This document shows, in pieces, positions 4,819-11,084 of a stretch of DNA of 16,045 nt. The DNA comes from Pseudomonadales bacterium. Lineage in GTDB: Bacteria > Pseudomonadota > Gammaproteobacteria > Pseudomonadales > DT-91. How positions within the stretch are numbered: position 1 is the stretch's first letter; each line of letters begins with the position of its first letter. Below the pieces are notes generated by a model. That model was given only the letters and a program-made list of their open reading frames with translations. It ran no database searches and had not been told where the DNA came from. A program made the translations under genes and the position numbers. The DNA lies in assembly GCA_013215025.1 (NCBI GenBank), contig JABSRR010000146.1:1-16045 (forward strand). Reading direction: 5' to 3'.

Positions 4819-5096
4819 CTATGGACATAACACCAGTCAATGAAGGTGAAGCCCAGAGGATAACAATAACAATATCAAGGGCTTACGGCTTAATTGCTGG
4901 AAAACTTCAAAGCCAGATTAAAAAAGTCGGAGGGGGGTGGCCCGAAAATCGGGATCGCCATCGCCATCGACTATCCAGTTCACAATTTTTTTATTCTAAA
5001 AAAGCAATAAACACACATCCACGCCATACCCAGAATACGCATAGAAGCGCATATAAGCCCCATAGAGCGAGGTTTGCAGTTAATGCTACCAGTTAA
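4815..5096 (+). CDS. Doubtful small ORF between the terminase genes (93 aa)
   Basis: The frame begins with an ATGA overlap of the upstream stop (4815-4818), which favours translation, and its first ~37 residues (MTMDITPVNEG through QSQIKK) look like a normal protein. After about residue 38 the composition changes to a His/Arg/Ser-rich stretch (DRHRHRLSSSQ, THPRHTQNTHRSAYKPHRAR) that is unlike the other proteins here. It runs 14 bp into terL. Another frame (4894-5010) reads more naturally through the G-rich part but has no start signal. It may be a real small protein that ends as written, a frameshifted gene, or a non-coding packaging region with a chance open frame. Confidence 0.33.
   Translation: MTMDITPVNEGEAQRITITISRAYGLIAGKLQSQIKKVGGGWPENRDRHRHRLSSSQFFYSKKAINTHPRHTQNTHRSAYKPHRARFAVNATS
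4930..4969. other. G-rich/hairpin/tandem-repeat block, candidate packaging (cos or pac) site
   Basis: In an AT-rich genome this short block holds a G-rich run (4929-4940), a perfect 5-bp hairpin CCCGA-AAA-TCGGG (4941-4953) and 2.7 tandem copies of ATCGCC (4954-4969). It lies between terS and terL, a usual place for packaging recognition sites. This is inference from position and composition; no known cos sequence is matched. Confidence 0.3.
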
Positions 5097-6423
5097 TCAT
5101 AAGATTGTAGAAATAAGCACAGGGTACCATCCACGGCCTTTGCAGAGATCCATACATTCAAACTGCGCTCGCTTTACTGTATTGGCGATTCATAGGCGTT
5201 TCGGCAAGACGGTACTGGCAGTTAACGAGCTGATAGATATTGCGCTCAATTGTCCTTTGCATAACCCCCGTGTTGCGTACATAGCACCGTTTTACAAGCA
5301 GGCTAAGGCGGTGGCTTGGGATTACGCCAAAGATTACACAGCGATGATACCTAGCAGCAAAGCTTATGAAAGTGAGCTGCGGATAGACATTCCTAAAGGT
5401 GAGGTTAACGGCAAGAAATCGATAGCGCGGATTATGTGTTTTGGTGCAGATAACCCAGATGCTTTAAGGGGCTTGTATTTTGATGCTGTTGTGTTTGATG
5501 AGTTTGGCAACCAGCCAATAAGTATATGGAGTGAGGTGGTTCGTCCAGCTTTGGCGGATCGAAAGGGGCGCGCACTATTCTTAGGTACGCCAAACGGTAA
5601 GAATCACTTTTACGAAAAGTATCAGGAGGCCTCAAGGATGATGAATGAGGGTCATCCTGAATGGTATGCCGCTACTTTTAGAGCGGATGAAACCAATGTC
5701 ATTGACGCAGAAGAGCTTGAGTCAGCAAGGCAAAACATGCCGGAGTCAGATTACAGGCAAGAGTTTTTGTGTGACTGGGCAGCTGCTATCAAGGGCGCTT
5801 TTTATGCTCACGATATTGGTAAGGCTAGGGATCAAGGCAGGGTGATGCGAATACCTTATGAAAAGGGGCTGCCAGTTTATGCCGCTTTTGATTTAGGTAT
5901 CGATGACATGACAGCTGTTTGGTTTATGCAGTGCTTTCGCAGTGAAATCCGGCTGATCCATTACCAAGAATGGGAAAATACAGGCCTAACAGATGTTTTA
6001 AAAGACATGATGCAAATGCCTTATATCTATGGCGAGTTGATCATGCCATGGGATGTGAAGGTTAGAGAGCTGACTTCTGGCAAAACTCGCTTAGAAGTTA
6101 TCGAGTCGCTTGGATTCAACGTCATTGTAGCGCCTAAGATATCTATTGAAGACGGCATAAACGCTGTACGCACAATCCTTTCGCAATGTTACTTCGACAA
6201 AGTTGGCTGTGAGTCTGGGCTAGATGCCTTAGAAAATTACCGCAAACGCTATGACCAGAGAACTGGGCTTTATCTAAAAACGCCAGTGCATGATGAGTTT
6301 TCTCACGGCGCTGATGCTTTCCGCTACCTTGCTGTTGCTTACGATCCTTACATGGGCGAAATGCTTACTAATAACTCAAGCACACATCGCAAGCGCAAGC
6401 CACAAGTTAAGAGGTCTTGCTAA
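5083..6423 (+). CDS. terL: Terminase large subunit (packaging ATPase-nuclease)
   Basis: 446 residues from the ATG at 5083; GAGG lies 10 nt upstream, while the earlier TTG at 5074 would be only one base from it. The ATPase domain has the terminase Walker A with paired Arg (RRFGKT, residues 38-43). Walker B is VVFDE (136-140), and the coupling motif is LGTPNG (167-172). The nuclease domain has the first catalytic Asp in AAFDLGIDD (D270). A further acidic site is MPWD (D324), and the terminal HDEFSHGADAFRY (403-415) carries the last Asp. All motor and cutting residues are therefore present. TerL hydrolyses ATP to push DNA through the portal and cuts the concatemer. The stop overlaps the next start (TAATG). 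Confidence 0.93.
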   Translation: MLPVNHKIVEISTGYHPRPLQRSIHSNCARFTVLAIHRRFGKTVLAVNELIDIALNCPLHNPRVAYIAPFYKQAKAVAWDYAKDYTAMIPSSKAYESELRIDIPKGEVNGKKSIARIMCFGADNPDALRGLYFDAVVFDEFGNQPISIWSEVVRPALADRKGRALFLGTPNGKNHFYEKYQEASRMMNEGHPEWYAATFRADETNVIDAEELESARQNMPESDYRQEFLCDWAAAIKGAFYAHDIGKARDQGRVMRIPYEKGLPVYAAFDLGIDDMTAVWFMQCFRSEIRLIHYQEWENTGLTDVLKDMMQMPYIYGELIMPWDVKVRELTSGKTRLEVIESLGFNVIVAPKISIEDGINAVRTILSQCYFDKVGCESGLDALENYRKRYDQRTGLYLKTPVHDEFSHGADAFRYLAVAYDPYMGEMLTNNSSTHRKRKPQVKRSC

Positions 6424-6620
6424 TGAGTCTTGATAAACCCTCTTATGGCCGTGTCATCACAAGTTGCAGCGGCATTAAAGATCAACACTTAAAAAAACAT
6501 GAAGCCGAGCAAGCCTTGCGTGACAGCTGGGATTACTTCGAGAGAAGAGGCTATTCACATCCAGAGAAAATTAACAACAGGGGCATACAGCCGCTTACTC
6601 CAGAGGTTAAAGACAAATGA
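6423..6620 (+). CDS. Small protein between terL and portal, function unknown (65 aa)
   Basis: 65 residues starting MSLDKPSYGR. The ATG at 6423 overlaps the terL stop (TAATG), and AAGAGG lies 8 nt upstream; the stop overlaps the portal ATG (ATGA). The gene is thus translationally coupled on both sides, which is good evidence that it is real. The middle is a charged helix (QHLKKHEAEQALRDSWDYFERRGY, about residues 20-43). The C-terminus (NNRGIQPLTPEVKDK) looks extended. No Cys pattern or membrane segment is present. Position suggests a packaging or head-assembly accessory, but no family is recognised. Confidence 0.72.
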   Translation: MSLDKPSYGRVITSCSGIKDQHLKKHEAEQALRDSWDYFERRGYSHPEKINNRGIQPLTPEVKDK

Positions 6621-8248
6621 AAGGACAAGACATAGTTACTCGATACCAGAGACTTAAAGGTGATCGCTACACTGTTGAGGATGTTTGGGATGCTATAGAG
6701 CGTTATATAGCCCCATATAGAGGCCGCTTTTTTAAAGACGAGCGAGCTGAAAACAGCATAGAGTGGCGCAAGCCATTTGTTTATGACGCTACAGCAATCA
6801 TGGCGGCCCAAAACTTAGCGTCAAGTTTGCACAGCCGTTTAACCAGCGCCAGCGTTTCTTGGTTTGATCTTAAGTTTAGGCAGGACATGCTTAATGATAA
6901 TCAAGTTGCAATGTCTTGGCTTGAGGAATGTTCTCGGATTACTTACGAGGCTTTGCAAGATTCTAATTTCAATGTCTCTATAAACGAAACTTATCAAGAT
7001 TTGGTTTGCTTTGGCACGTCAGTTTTAATTGCCGAAGAAAACGAGAATAAAGACGAAGACGCTGCACTTAATTTTATGTCAGTGCCAATTAAAGAATGCT
7101 ATTTCGAGCAAGACCACAAAGGCGATGTGATTAGAGTATTCCGCCACCTACAATGGACACCTTTGCAAATTGTGAATTTCTTTGGCAAAGAGGGTTTGCC
7201 AGATGATGTTATTGAGGCAGCTGAAAACCCAGCAGCTGATCCAGATAAAAAAGAAGACATTATATTTTGCATATATCGCAGGCTAGACATTCCCGAAACC
7301 AGCACAGCAAAAGTCATAGCCCCTGAAAAGCGGCCATGGGGTTTTGGTTATGCGTTTTTAAAAGATGGCAAAGAGCTACCAAAGAAAGGTGGCTACTATG
7401 AGCGTCCAGCTTTTGTGCCAAGGTGGCGCAAGACTTCAAGCTCAATGTGGGGTAATAGTCCAGCCATGATTGCTTTGGCTGACACTTTGACTCTGAATAG
7501 AACTATAGAGCTTAACATGACAGCGGTAGAGAAAAACTTAGATCCGCCAATCATTACAACGTCTAGAGGCCTGTTTGGTGATCTTAACATGACAGCTGGC
7601 GGCATATCTGAGGTGCGCGATGTAAATGAAGTTAAACCGTTTTTATCTGGTGCGCGATTTGATGTGACTTATCAAGAAATGGACAGGCTACGCCAGAATA
7701 TAGAAAGCTATTTCTTTATACCGCAATTAATCTTACCGCCAATGCAAGGCACGCCAGCTACTGCCATGGAAATATCAGTAAGAATGCAGCAGTTAGAGGC
7801 TTTGATTGGCCCGACTTTAGGTAGACTTCAAACAGACCTGTTAGATCCTGCTGTGACTCGATGCTTTGGCATACTGTTTAGAGCTGGCAAATTCCCAGAA
7901 ATGCCGGATGTAATAGCCCAAATGGGTGGCAAGGTTGAGATTGAATACACTTCACCTATCGCCAAAACACAGCAGGCATCAAATGTACAATCACTAGAGC
8001 GTTACCTAACTACGTTACTTGGTATGGCTGAGGCTAATCCAAACTTGCTGGATATACCAGACTGGGATGAAGCATTTAAACAGCTTGCTAACTATTTAGG
8101 TGTATCTGCAAAAGTTAATAGGCCTAGCGATGAAGTTAAAGCAGATCGAGAACAAAGGCAGTCTATGCAAGAAGCACAAATGGCTGGGGAAACCATGCAG
8201 GCTGTGGCTGCTGGCGAGCAAGCGATGTCTGAGGTAGGCCCACAATGA
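6617..8248 (+). CDS. Portal protein (T7-type head-to-tail connector)
   Basis: 543 residues, the usual length for the T7 gp8-like 'head to tail connecting' portal family. Family-like segments run in order: the N-terminal YQRLKGDRYTVEDVWDAIERYIAPYRG (about 10-36); the DATAIMAAQNLASSLHSRLT helix (about 56-75); YQDLVCFGTSVLIAEE; WRKTSSSMWGNSPAMIALADTLTLNR; and the late QGTPATAMEISVRMQQLEALIGPTLGRLQ, which forms the long channel helix. A Gln/Ala-rich tail follows the wing. The dodecameric ring sits at one capsid vertex, nucleates procapsid assembly, docks TerL during packaging and later holds the tail. ATGA overlaps join it to both neighbours. A T7-type connector argues for a short-tailed (podovirus-like) virion. 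Confidence 0.92.
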   Translation: MKGQDIVTRYQRLKGDRYTVEDVWDAIERYIAPYRGRFFKDERAENSIEWRKPFVYDATAIMAAQNLASSLHSRLTSASVSWFDLKFRQDMLNDNQVAMSWLEECSRITYEALQDSNFNVSINETYQDLVCFGTSVLIAEENENKDEDAALNFMSVPIKECYFEQDHKGDVIRVFRHLQWTPLQIVNFFGKEGLPDDVIEAAENPAADPDKKEDIIFCIYRRLDIPETSTAKVIAPEKRPWGFGYAFLKDGKELPKKGGYYERPAFVPRWRKTSSSMWGNSPAMIALADTLTLNRTIELNMTAVEKNLDPPIITTSRGLFGDLNMTAGGISEVRDVNEVKPFLSGARFDVTYQEMDRLRQNIESYFFIPQLILPPMQGTPATAMEISVRMQQLEALIGPTLGRLQTDLLDPAVTRCFGILFRAGKFPEMPDVIAQMGGKVEIEYTSPIAKTQQASNVQSLERYLTTLLGMAEANPNLLDIPDWDEAFKQLANYLGVSAKVNRPSDEVKADREQRQSMQEAQMAGETMQAVAAGEQAMSEVGPQ

Positions 8249-8454
8249 CCGAGTTAAAAGAAAAACAAAAGAGACAGCATGATCTAGTTAGAAAAGTATT
8301 TAGTACGCCGGACGGTGCAAAGCTGCTAGATGAACTGGTTGAGGCTCATATCTTAGTGCCGCAATTGCATCCAGATCCAAACACGTTGTATTCACGCATT
8401 GGCCAGCAAGAGCTTGTTGTCCATTTTTTAACCATAACCAAAGGTAAGTTATAA
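8245..8454 (+). CDS. Bbp19-like small phage protein
   Basis: 69 residues. The stretch VRKVFSTPDGAKLLDELVEAHIL (about 15-37), followed by a Pro/Asp linker and SRIGQQELVVHFLTI (about 50-64), has the layout of the Bbp19 family of Bordetella phage BPP-1 relatives. In that layout a 'TPDG...LL' helix is followed by a short loop and a 'G...v...L' helix. The family lies between portal and scaffold genes, as here; its function is not known, and a role in head assembly is inferred from position. It starts with an ATGA overlap of the portal gene and ends with a TAATG overlap of the scaffold gene, so translation of the three is coupled. Identification is from pattern memory, without a search. Confidence 0.6.
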   Translation: MTELKEKQKRQHDLVRKVFSTPDGAKLLDELVEAHILVPQLHPDPNTLYSRIGQQELVVHFLTITKGKL

Positions 8455-9299
8455 TGACTGATGAAATTAAAGAGGAAGTTTTAGAAAGCTGGGCAGAGGC
8501 AGTGCCAGAGTTTGCTAGAAACTGGGATGAGGTGAAAAACGCTGAGGACATGACTGCTTTGTTTAATCGCTTTGGCGAACAAAGATCATTTCTAGGTAAT
8601 TCAATCCGCATACCTACAGAAGACGCAAGCGAAAGCGATATAGCTGCATTCAAGCAAAAGCTTAAAGACAAAGTGCCAAGCTTGATAGAAGCGCCAGACT
8701 TTGATGACGATGATTCAGTTAATGATTTGATGAAGCGTTTAGGTACTCCAGAAGACACTGACGGCTATATTCCGCCAGAGCTTGAAGACGTAACTTTTGC
8801 TGATGATGATTTAGCTAATATGCGATCTTTAGCAAAAGAAATTGGCATGACAAAAAGGCAGTTTAAAAAGTTTGCCGAAATTACTGGCCGCAAAAACAGT
8901 GAAAGCAGGGCAGAGCTTGAAAATGCAAACAAGGAAAGCATTGCCAGTATTCAAAAAGAATGGGGCTTGGCTGCTGAGGCAAAATATCAAGAAACCTTAA
9001 ATTTTGCTAAAAAAGCTGGTGCGCCGGAAGGCCTAATAAATGCTATGGAATCGAAAACAATTGATTCAGAAACGGTGTTTTGGTTGAACGGTTTAGCTAA
9101 AAATGTCAGCGAAAGCACAAATATGGACATACAGGCGAATAACAGTAATGGCAGCGTTGACTCGCCATTAGAGGCTCAAGCTAAAATAAATGATATTTTG
9201 TCGAATCCTGATCATCCGTATCATAAAGGTGATGATATAGCTCGCCAAAAAATGCACAAATTAATGCAAGCTGCCAATCCAGAGCGGTACGCTTCTTAA
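8454..9299 (+). CDS. Capsid scaffolding protein
   Basis: 281 residues, strongly acidic and apparently helical, directly before the capsid gene, as scaffolds of T7/BPP-1-like phages are. The Asp-rich DFDDDDSVNDLMKRLGTPED (about 82-101), followed by TDGYIPP, matches the 'LG.PE...GY' signature seen in this group. The middle is a long charged helix (RKNSESRAELENANKESIASIQKEWG). The C-terminus carries the HPY...D..R..MHKLM type helix-loop-helix (about 254-275) that would bind the inner capsid surface. Scaffold directs procapsid assembly and leaves before or during packaging. AAGGTAAG lies before the ATG, which overlaps the previous stop (TAATG). A promoter and terminator follow at once, marking the end of this expression unit. 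Confidence 0.85.
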   Translation: MTDEIKEEVLESWAEAVPEFARNWDEVKNAEDMTALFNRFGEQRSFLGNSIRIPTEDASESDIAAFKQKLKDKVPSLIEAPDFDDDDSVNDLMKRLGTPEDTDGYIPPELEDVTFADDDLANMRSLAKEIGMTKRQFKKFAEITGRKNSESRAELENANKESIASIQKEWGLAAEAKYQETLNFAKKAGAPEGLINAMESKTIDSETVFWLNGLAKNVSESTNMDIQANNSNGSVDSPLEAQAKINDILSNPDHPYHKGDDIARQKMHKLMQAANPERYAS

Positions 9300-9317
9300 A
9301 TTTTTCTAAAAAAAAGC

Positions 9318-9346
9318 TTGGCAAGCAAAAAAGCTTAAACTATATT
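9318..9346 (+). promoter_or_regulatory. Strong sigma70 promoter for the major capsid gene
   Basis: TTGGCA (9318-9323) and TATATT (9341-9346), each five of six consensus bases, have an optimal 17-bp spacer containing an A-run. The expected start point is near 9353, which falls inside the first arm of the terminator at 9350-9374. Transcripts started here would lack most of that arm and should escape termination. Confidence 0.7.
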
Positions 9347-9349
9347 CTA

Positions 9350-9374
9350 GGGTATCGAGCAGATACCCTTTTTT
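9350..9374 (+). terminator. Rho-independent terminator after the scaffold gene
   Basis: A perfect 7-bp stem GGGTATC (9350-9356) with GATACCC (9362-9368) and a five-base loop; A9349-T9369 can add a pair. It is followed by TTTTTT (9369-9374). It would stop transcripts coming from the packaging genes. Confidence 0.85.
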
Positions 9375-9376
9375 AT

Positions 9377-9435
9377 GGATAAGGATTTATCCAGCTTTTA
9401 AGGCCTGACGAAACCCCTAGGGTAGAGGTTCTACC
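9377..9435 (+). promoter_or_regulatory. Two small hairpins in the capsid mRNA leader
   Basis: GGATAA (9377-9382) pairs with TTATCC (9387-9392) around GGAT, extendable by one T-A pair. GGTAGA (9421-9426) pairs with TCTACC (9430-9435) around GGT. Both are perfect and compact, in a leader of about 169 nt that has no reading frame. Such stems commonly stabilise a highly expressed mRNA; a regulatory role is possible but not shown. Confidence 0.5.
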
Positions 9436-9467
9436 AAGCCACAACATGACCCGACAGATCAGCTGAG

Positions 9468-9519
9468 CGGATACTCATCTAGGCGAAGAAATTTAACTAA
9501 TTTTTTCGAGGAGTATCTG
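9468..9519 (+). promoter_or_regulatory. Two-stem hairpin enclosing the Shine-Dalgarno site of the capsid gene
   Basis: The outer stem of 9 bp (9468-9476 with 9511-9519, one G-U) and inner stem of 10 bp (9484-9493 with 9499-9508, one G-U, five-base loop) are joined by an asymmetric internal loop. The Shine-Dalgarno GAGGAG (9508-9513), 8 nt before the ATG at 9522, lies at the junction with four of its six bases paired. It may set a translational switch, or tune initiation. Confidence 0.6.
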
Positions 9520-9521
9520 AA

Positions 9522-10388
9522 ATGTCAGCTACTATACCAAACGTCTATATTGACGAGTTTAACCAATACTTACGCCACCTTGCCCAACAAGAATACGCAC
9601 GCCTTAAAATTAAGGTAATGAATGTTTCAAGCGGCGGTGAAAATTATTCTTTTGATCGCGTAGGCGCTCAAGAAGCTTCACAAAAAACTCAGCGTGCACA
9701 AGCAACGCCAGTTACCGATTATCCTTTTAGTCGTCGTACTGCGGTTGCTAAGACTTTTGATTGCGGCGAACTTATTGAGCATGAAGACCAAATCCAAGCA
9801 AAAGTAGACATTAAAGGCGGCTTAGTACGCGCCATGGGTATGTCTATGGCTCGCGCTTACGATGACGAGATCATTCGCGCATTTGGTGATGACGCTTTAG
9901 ATGGCAATGGTTCTGCTGTTTCGTTTCCGACAGCACAGCAAATCGATTCTGCTGGCGCTCAAATCAGCTTTGATCTAATCACTCAAGTACAAGAGAAATT
10001 CTTGGAAAACGATATTCAAGGCGAAGTGATGAAATGCTTTGTAATTGGCCCAGCTCAAGTACGCCGCTTGCTACAACTTACCGAGCAAACTTCTAGTGAT
10101 TATGTTACGCGAGAAGCTTTGCAGAAGTTAAGCCAAGGCTTGATTGTGCCTAACTGGATGGGTTTTTGCTGGATTTGCAGCACAAGACTTTTGAGTCCTT
10201 CTGCTGGCATTACTGATTGCTACGCATTCACCGATAGAGCAATTGGTTTAGCTACTAACCGTGATATCTCAACATTTGTGCAGCAAGATCCTAGCCGTTC
10301 TTATGCTTGGTCTTTATATGCACAAGCCACTTATGGCGCTGTTCGTGTTGAAGATGAGCAAATTGTTAACTTGCGAGTTACCGACTAA
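9522..10388 (+). CDS. Major capsid protein (HK97-fold, BPP-1-like phage capsid family)
   Basis: 288 residues. It follows the scaffold gene and has its own promoter, leader and terminator, as expected of the most abundant virion protein. The sequence agrees with short HK97-type capsids. An N-terminal helix is rich in Tyr/Gln (IDEFNQYLRHLAQQEYARLK) and followed by the E-loop-like region with DYPFSRRTAVAKTFDCGELIEHEDQ (about 67-91). The spine-helix-like GLVRAMGMSMARAYDDEIIRAFGDD comes next (about 100-124). It ends with a beta-rich C-terminus with ATYGAVRVEDEQIVNLRV. Assignment to the BPP-1-like capsid family is from order and pattern, not from a search. Start: GAGGAG 8 nt upstream. Codon use resembles the neighbours but is somewhat more regular, which fits high expression. 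Confidence 0.85.
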   Translation: MSATIPNVYIDEFNQYLRHLAQQEYARLKIKVMNVSSGGENYSFDRVGAQEASQKTQRAQATPVTDYPFSRRTAVAKTFDCGELIEHEDQIQAKVDIKGGLVRAMGMSMARAYDDEIIRAFGDDALDGNGSAVSFPTAQQIDSAGAQISFDLITQVQEKFLENDIQGEVMKCFVIGPAQVRRLLQLTEQTSSDYVTREALQKLSQGLIVPNWMGFCWICSTRLLSPSAGITDCYAFTDRAIGLATNRDISTFVQQDPSRSYAWSLYAQATYGAVRVEDEQIVNLRVTD

Positions 10389-10401
10389 CTCACATTAACA
10401 C

Positions 10402-10425
10402 AGGGGGGCTTTGCCCCCTTTTTTT
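10402..10425 (+). terminator. Strong rho-independent terminator after the capsid gene
   Basis: GGGGGC (10404-10409) pairs perfectly with GCCCCC (10413-10418) around TTT; G10403-T10419 and A10402-T10420 extend the stem. Seven T follow (10419-10425). No clear promoter follows it, so the tail genes presumably depend on read-through. Confidence 0.88.
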
Positions 10426-10444
10426 AACCTTAAAGGTATTGACC

Positions 10445-10666
10445 ATGAAAAAAGGCGCAAACGTATCAGATCAGAAAAAAATTAAAGACTATACCGAAAG
10501 AGGTATGTCTATAGAAGAGATCTCAAACGTTCTGTTGATTGATGTTGCAGTTATCAAAGAGTTTTTGCCAGAAAAACAAGCTAAGGCTAAAAAAGCTGCG
10601 GCCAAAAAAAAGGCTGAAAACGAAAAAGAGCATAAAGAAATAATGGACGCTAAAAAAGGTAAATAG
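10445..10666 (+). CDS. Small HTH-like protein with Lys/Ala-rich tail (73 aa)
   Basis: 73 residues from the ATG at 10445 (AAAGGT lies 8 nt upstream; the TTG at 10439 overlaps the spacer and is not used). Residues about 9-40 (DQKKIKDYTERGMSIEEISNVL, then DVAVIKEFL) have the helix-turn-helix-like pattern seen in sigma-like or transposase-like small domains: a 'G.s.eeI...l.id...i..fl' arrangement. The rest is a highly charged Lys/Ala/Glu helix (KQAKAKKAAAKKKAENEKEH) that could bind DNA or the capsid inner face. It follows the capsid terminator and is 2 bp from the next gene. Small proteins of this type occur near capsid genes in podophages, but their function is unclear. Confidence 0.68.
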   Translation: MKKGANVSDQKKIKDYTERGMSIEEISNVLLIDVAVIKEFLPEKQAKAKKAAAKKKAENEKEHKEIMDAKKGK

Positions 10667-10668
10667 CC

Positions 10669-11079
10669 ATGACTGATGCTATCAAAAAGTTTGAAATTCC
10701 TTTTGGCGGTGTTGTAGCCAATGTGACTGATGAAGACGCCATAAGCGCTGTTAGTGCTGATAGTGTTGCTCTTTACATGAATACAGTAGACAACATTCGT
10801 CAAGTTGAAATCAAAACAGCTTGGGATACTTGCGTTAGATATATATTTGAGCAAGAGCTTTATAAAGACTCTGACGAGGCGATATATGTTTATGTGCCAG
10901 TTTCTGCGACTATCGCCACTACCGAGACAACTACTGATGAAACAGCAATACCAGTTGGTAGTTGTGCAATAGGCATAAGCGGCGAATTTAGAGATCGTGA
11001 TTTTGGTTCAGAAGTATTTGACGGCTTGATTTCATATTGCGTAATTGCCGCAAGTGATAATTATTTAAAGCTAGTATAA
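10669..11079 (+). CDS. Unknown protein of the head-tail region (136 aa)
   Basis: 136 residues, acidic and Thr/Ser/Val-rich, probably mostly beta. Strand-like segments (KKFEIPFGGVVANV, EAIYVYVPVSATIATTE, GSCAIGISGEF, ISYCVIAAS) alternate with acidic loops. One helix is likely in NIRQVEIKTAWDTCVRYIFEQEL (about 42-64). There is no signal peptide or membrane segment. AAGGT lies about 9 nt before the ATG. The location right after the capsid unit would suit a decoration, neck or adaptor protein, but no family is recognised and the assignment is left open. Confidence 0.68.
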   Translation: MTDAIKKFEIPFGGVVANVTDEDAISAVSADSVALYMNTVDNIRQVEIKTAWDTCVRYIFEQELYKDSDEAIYVYVPVSATIATTETTTDETAIPVGSCAIGISGEFRDRDFGSEVFDGLISYCVIAASDNYLKLV

Positions 11080-11084
11080 ATAAT

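Noticed and set aside
4919..4927. A AAA AAG slippery heptamer between the terminase genes
   Set aside because: It is in the frame without a start codon; a -1 shift there would not join a translated frame to a plausible one, so programmed frameshifting cannot be claimed.
6641..6656. Partial match to the start-associated sequence (AGAGACTTAA) in the portal gene
   Set aside because: Imperfect, inside coding sequence, wrong strand and with no start after it; chance match.
8300..8758. 152-aa leftward frame opposite the Bbp19-like and scaffold genes
   Set aside because: It spans the junction of two well-supported coupled genes; Ser/Leu-rich shadow composition and no start signal.
9420..9446. tRNA-like GAGGTTCTACC stem in the capsid leader
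   Set aside because: No acceptor stem, anticodon arm or matching D-arm around it; a simple hairpin is enough.
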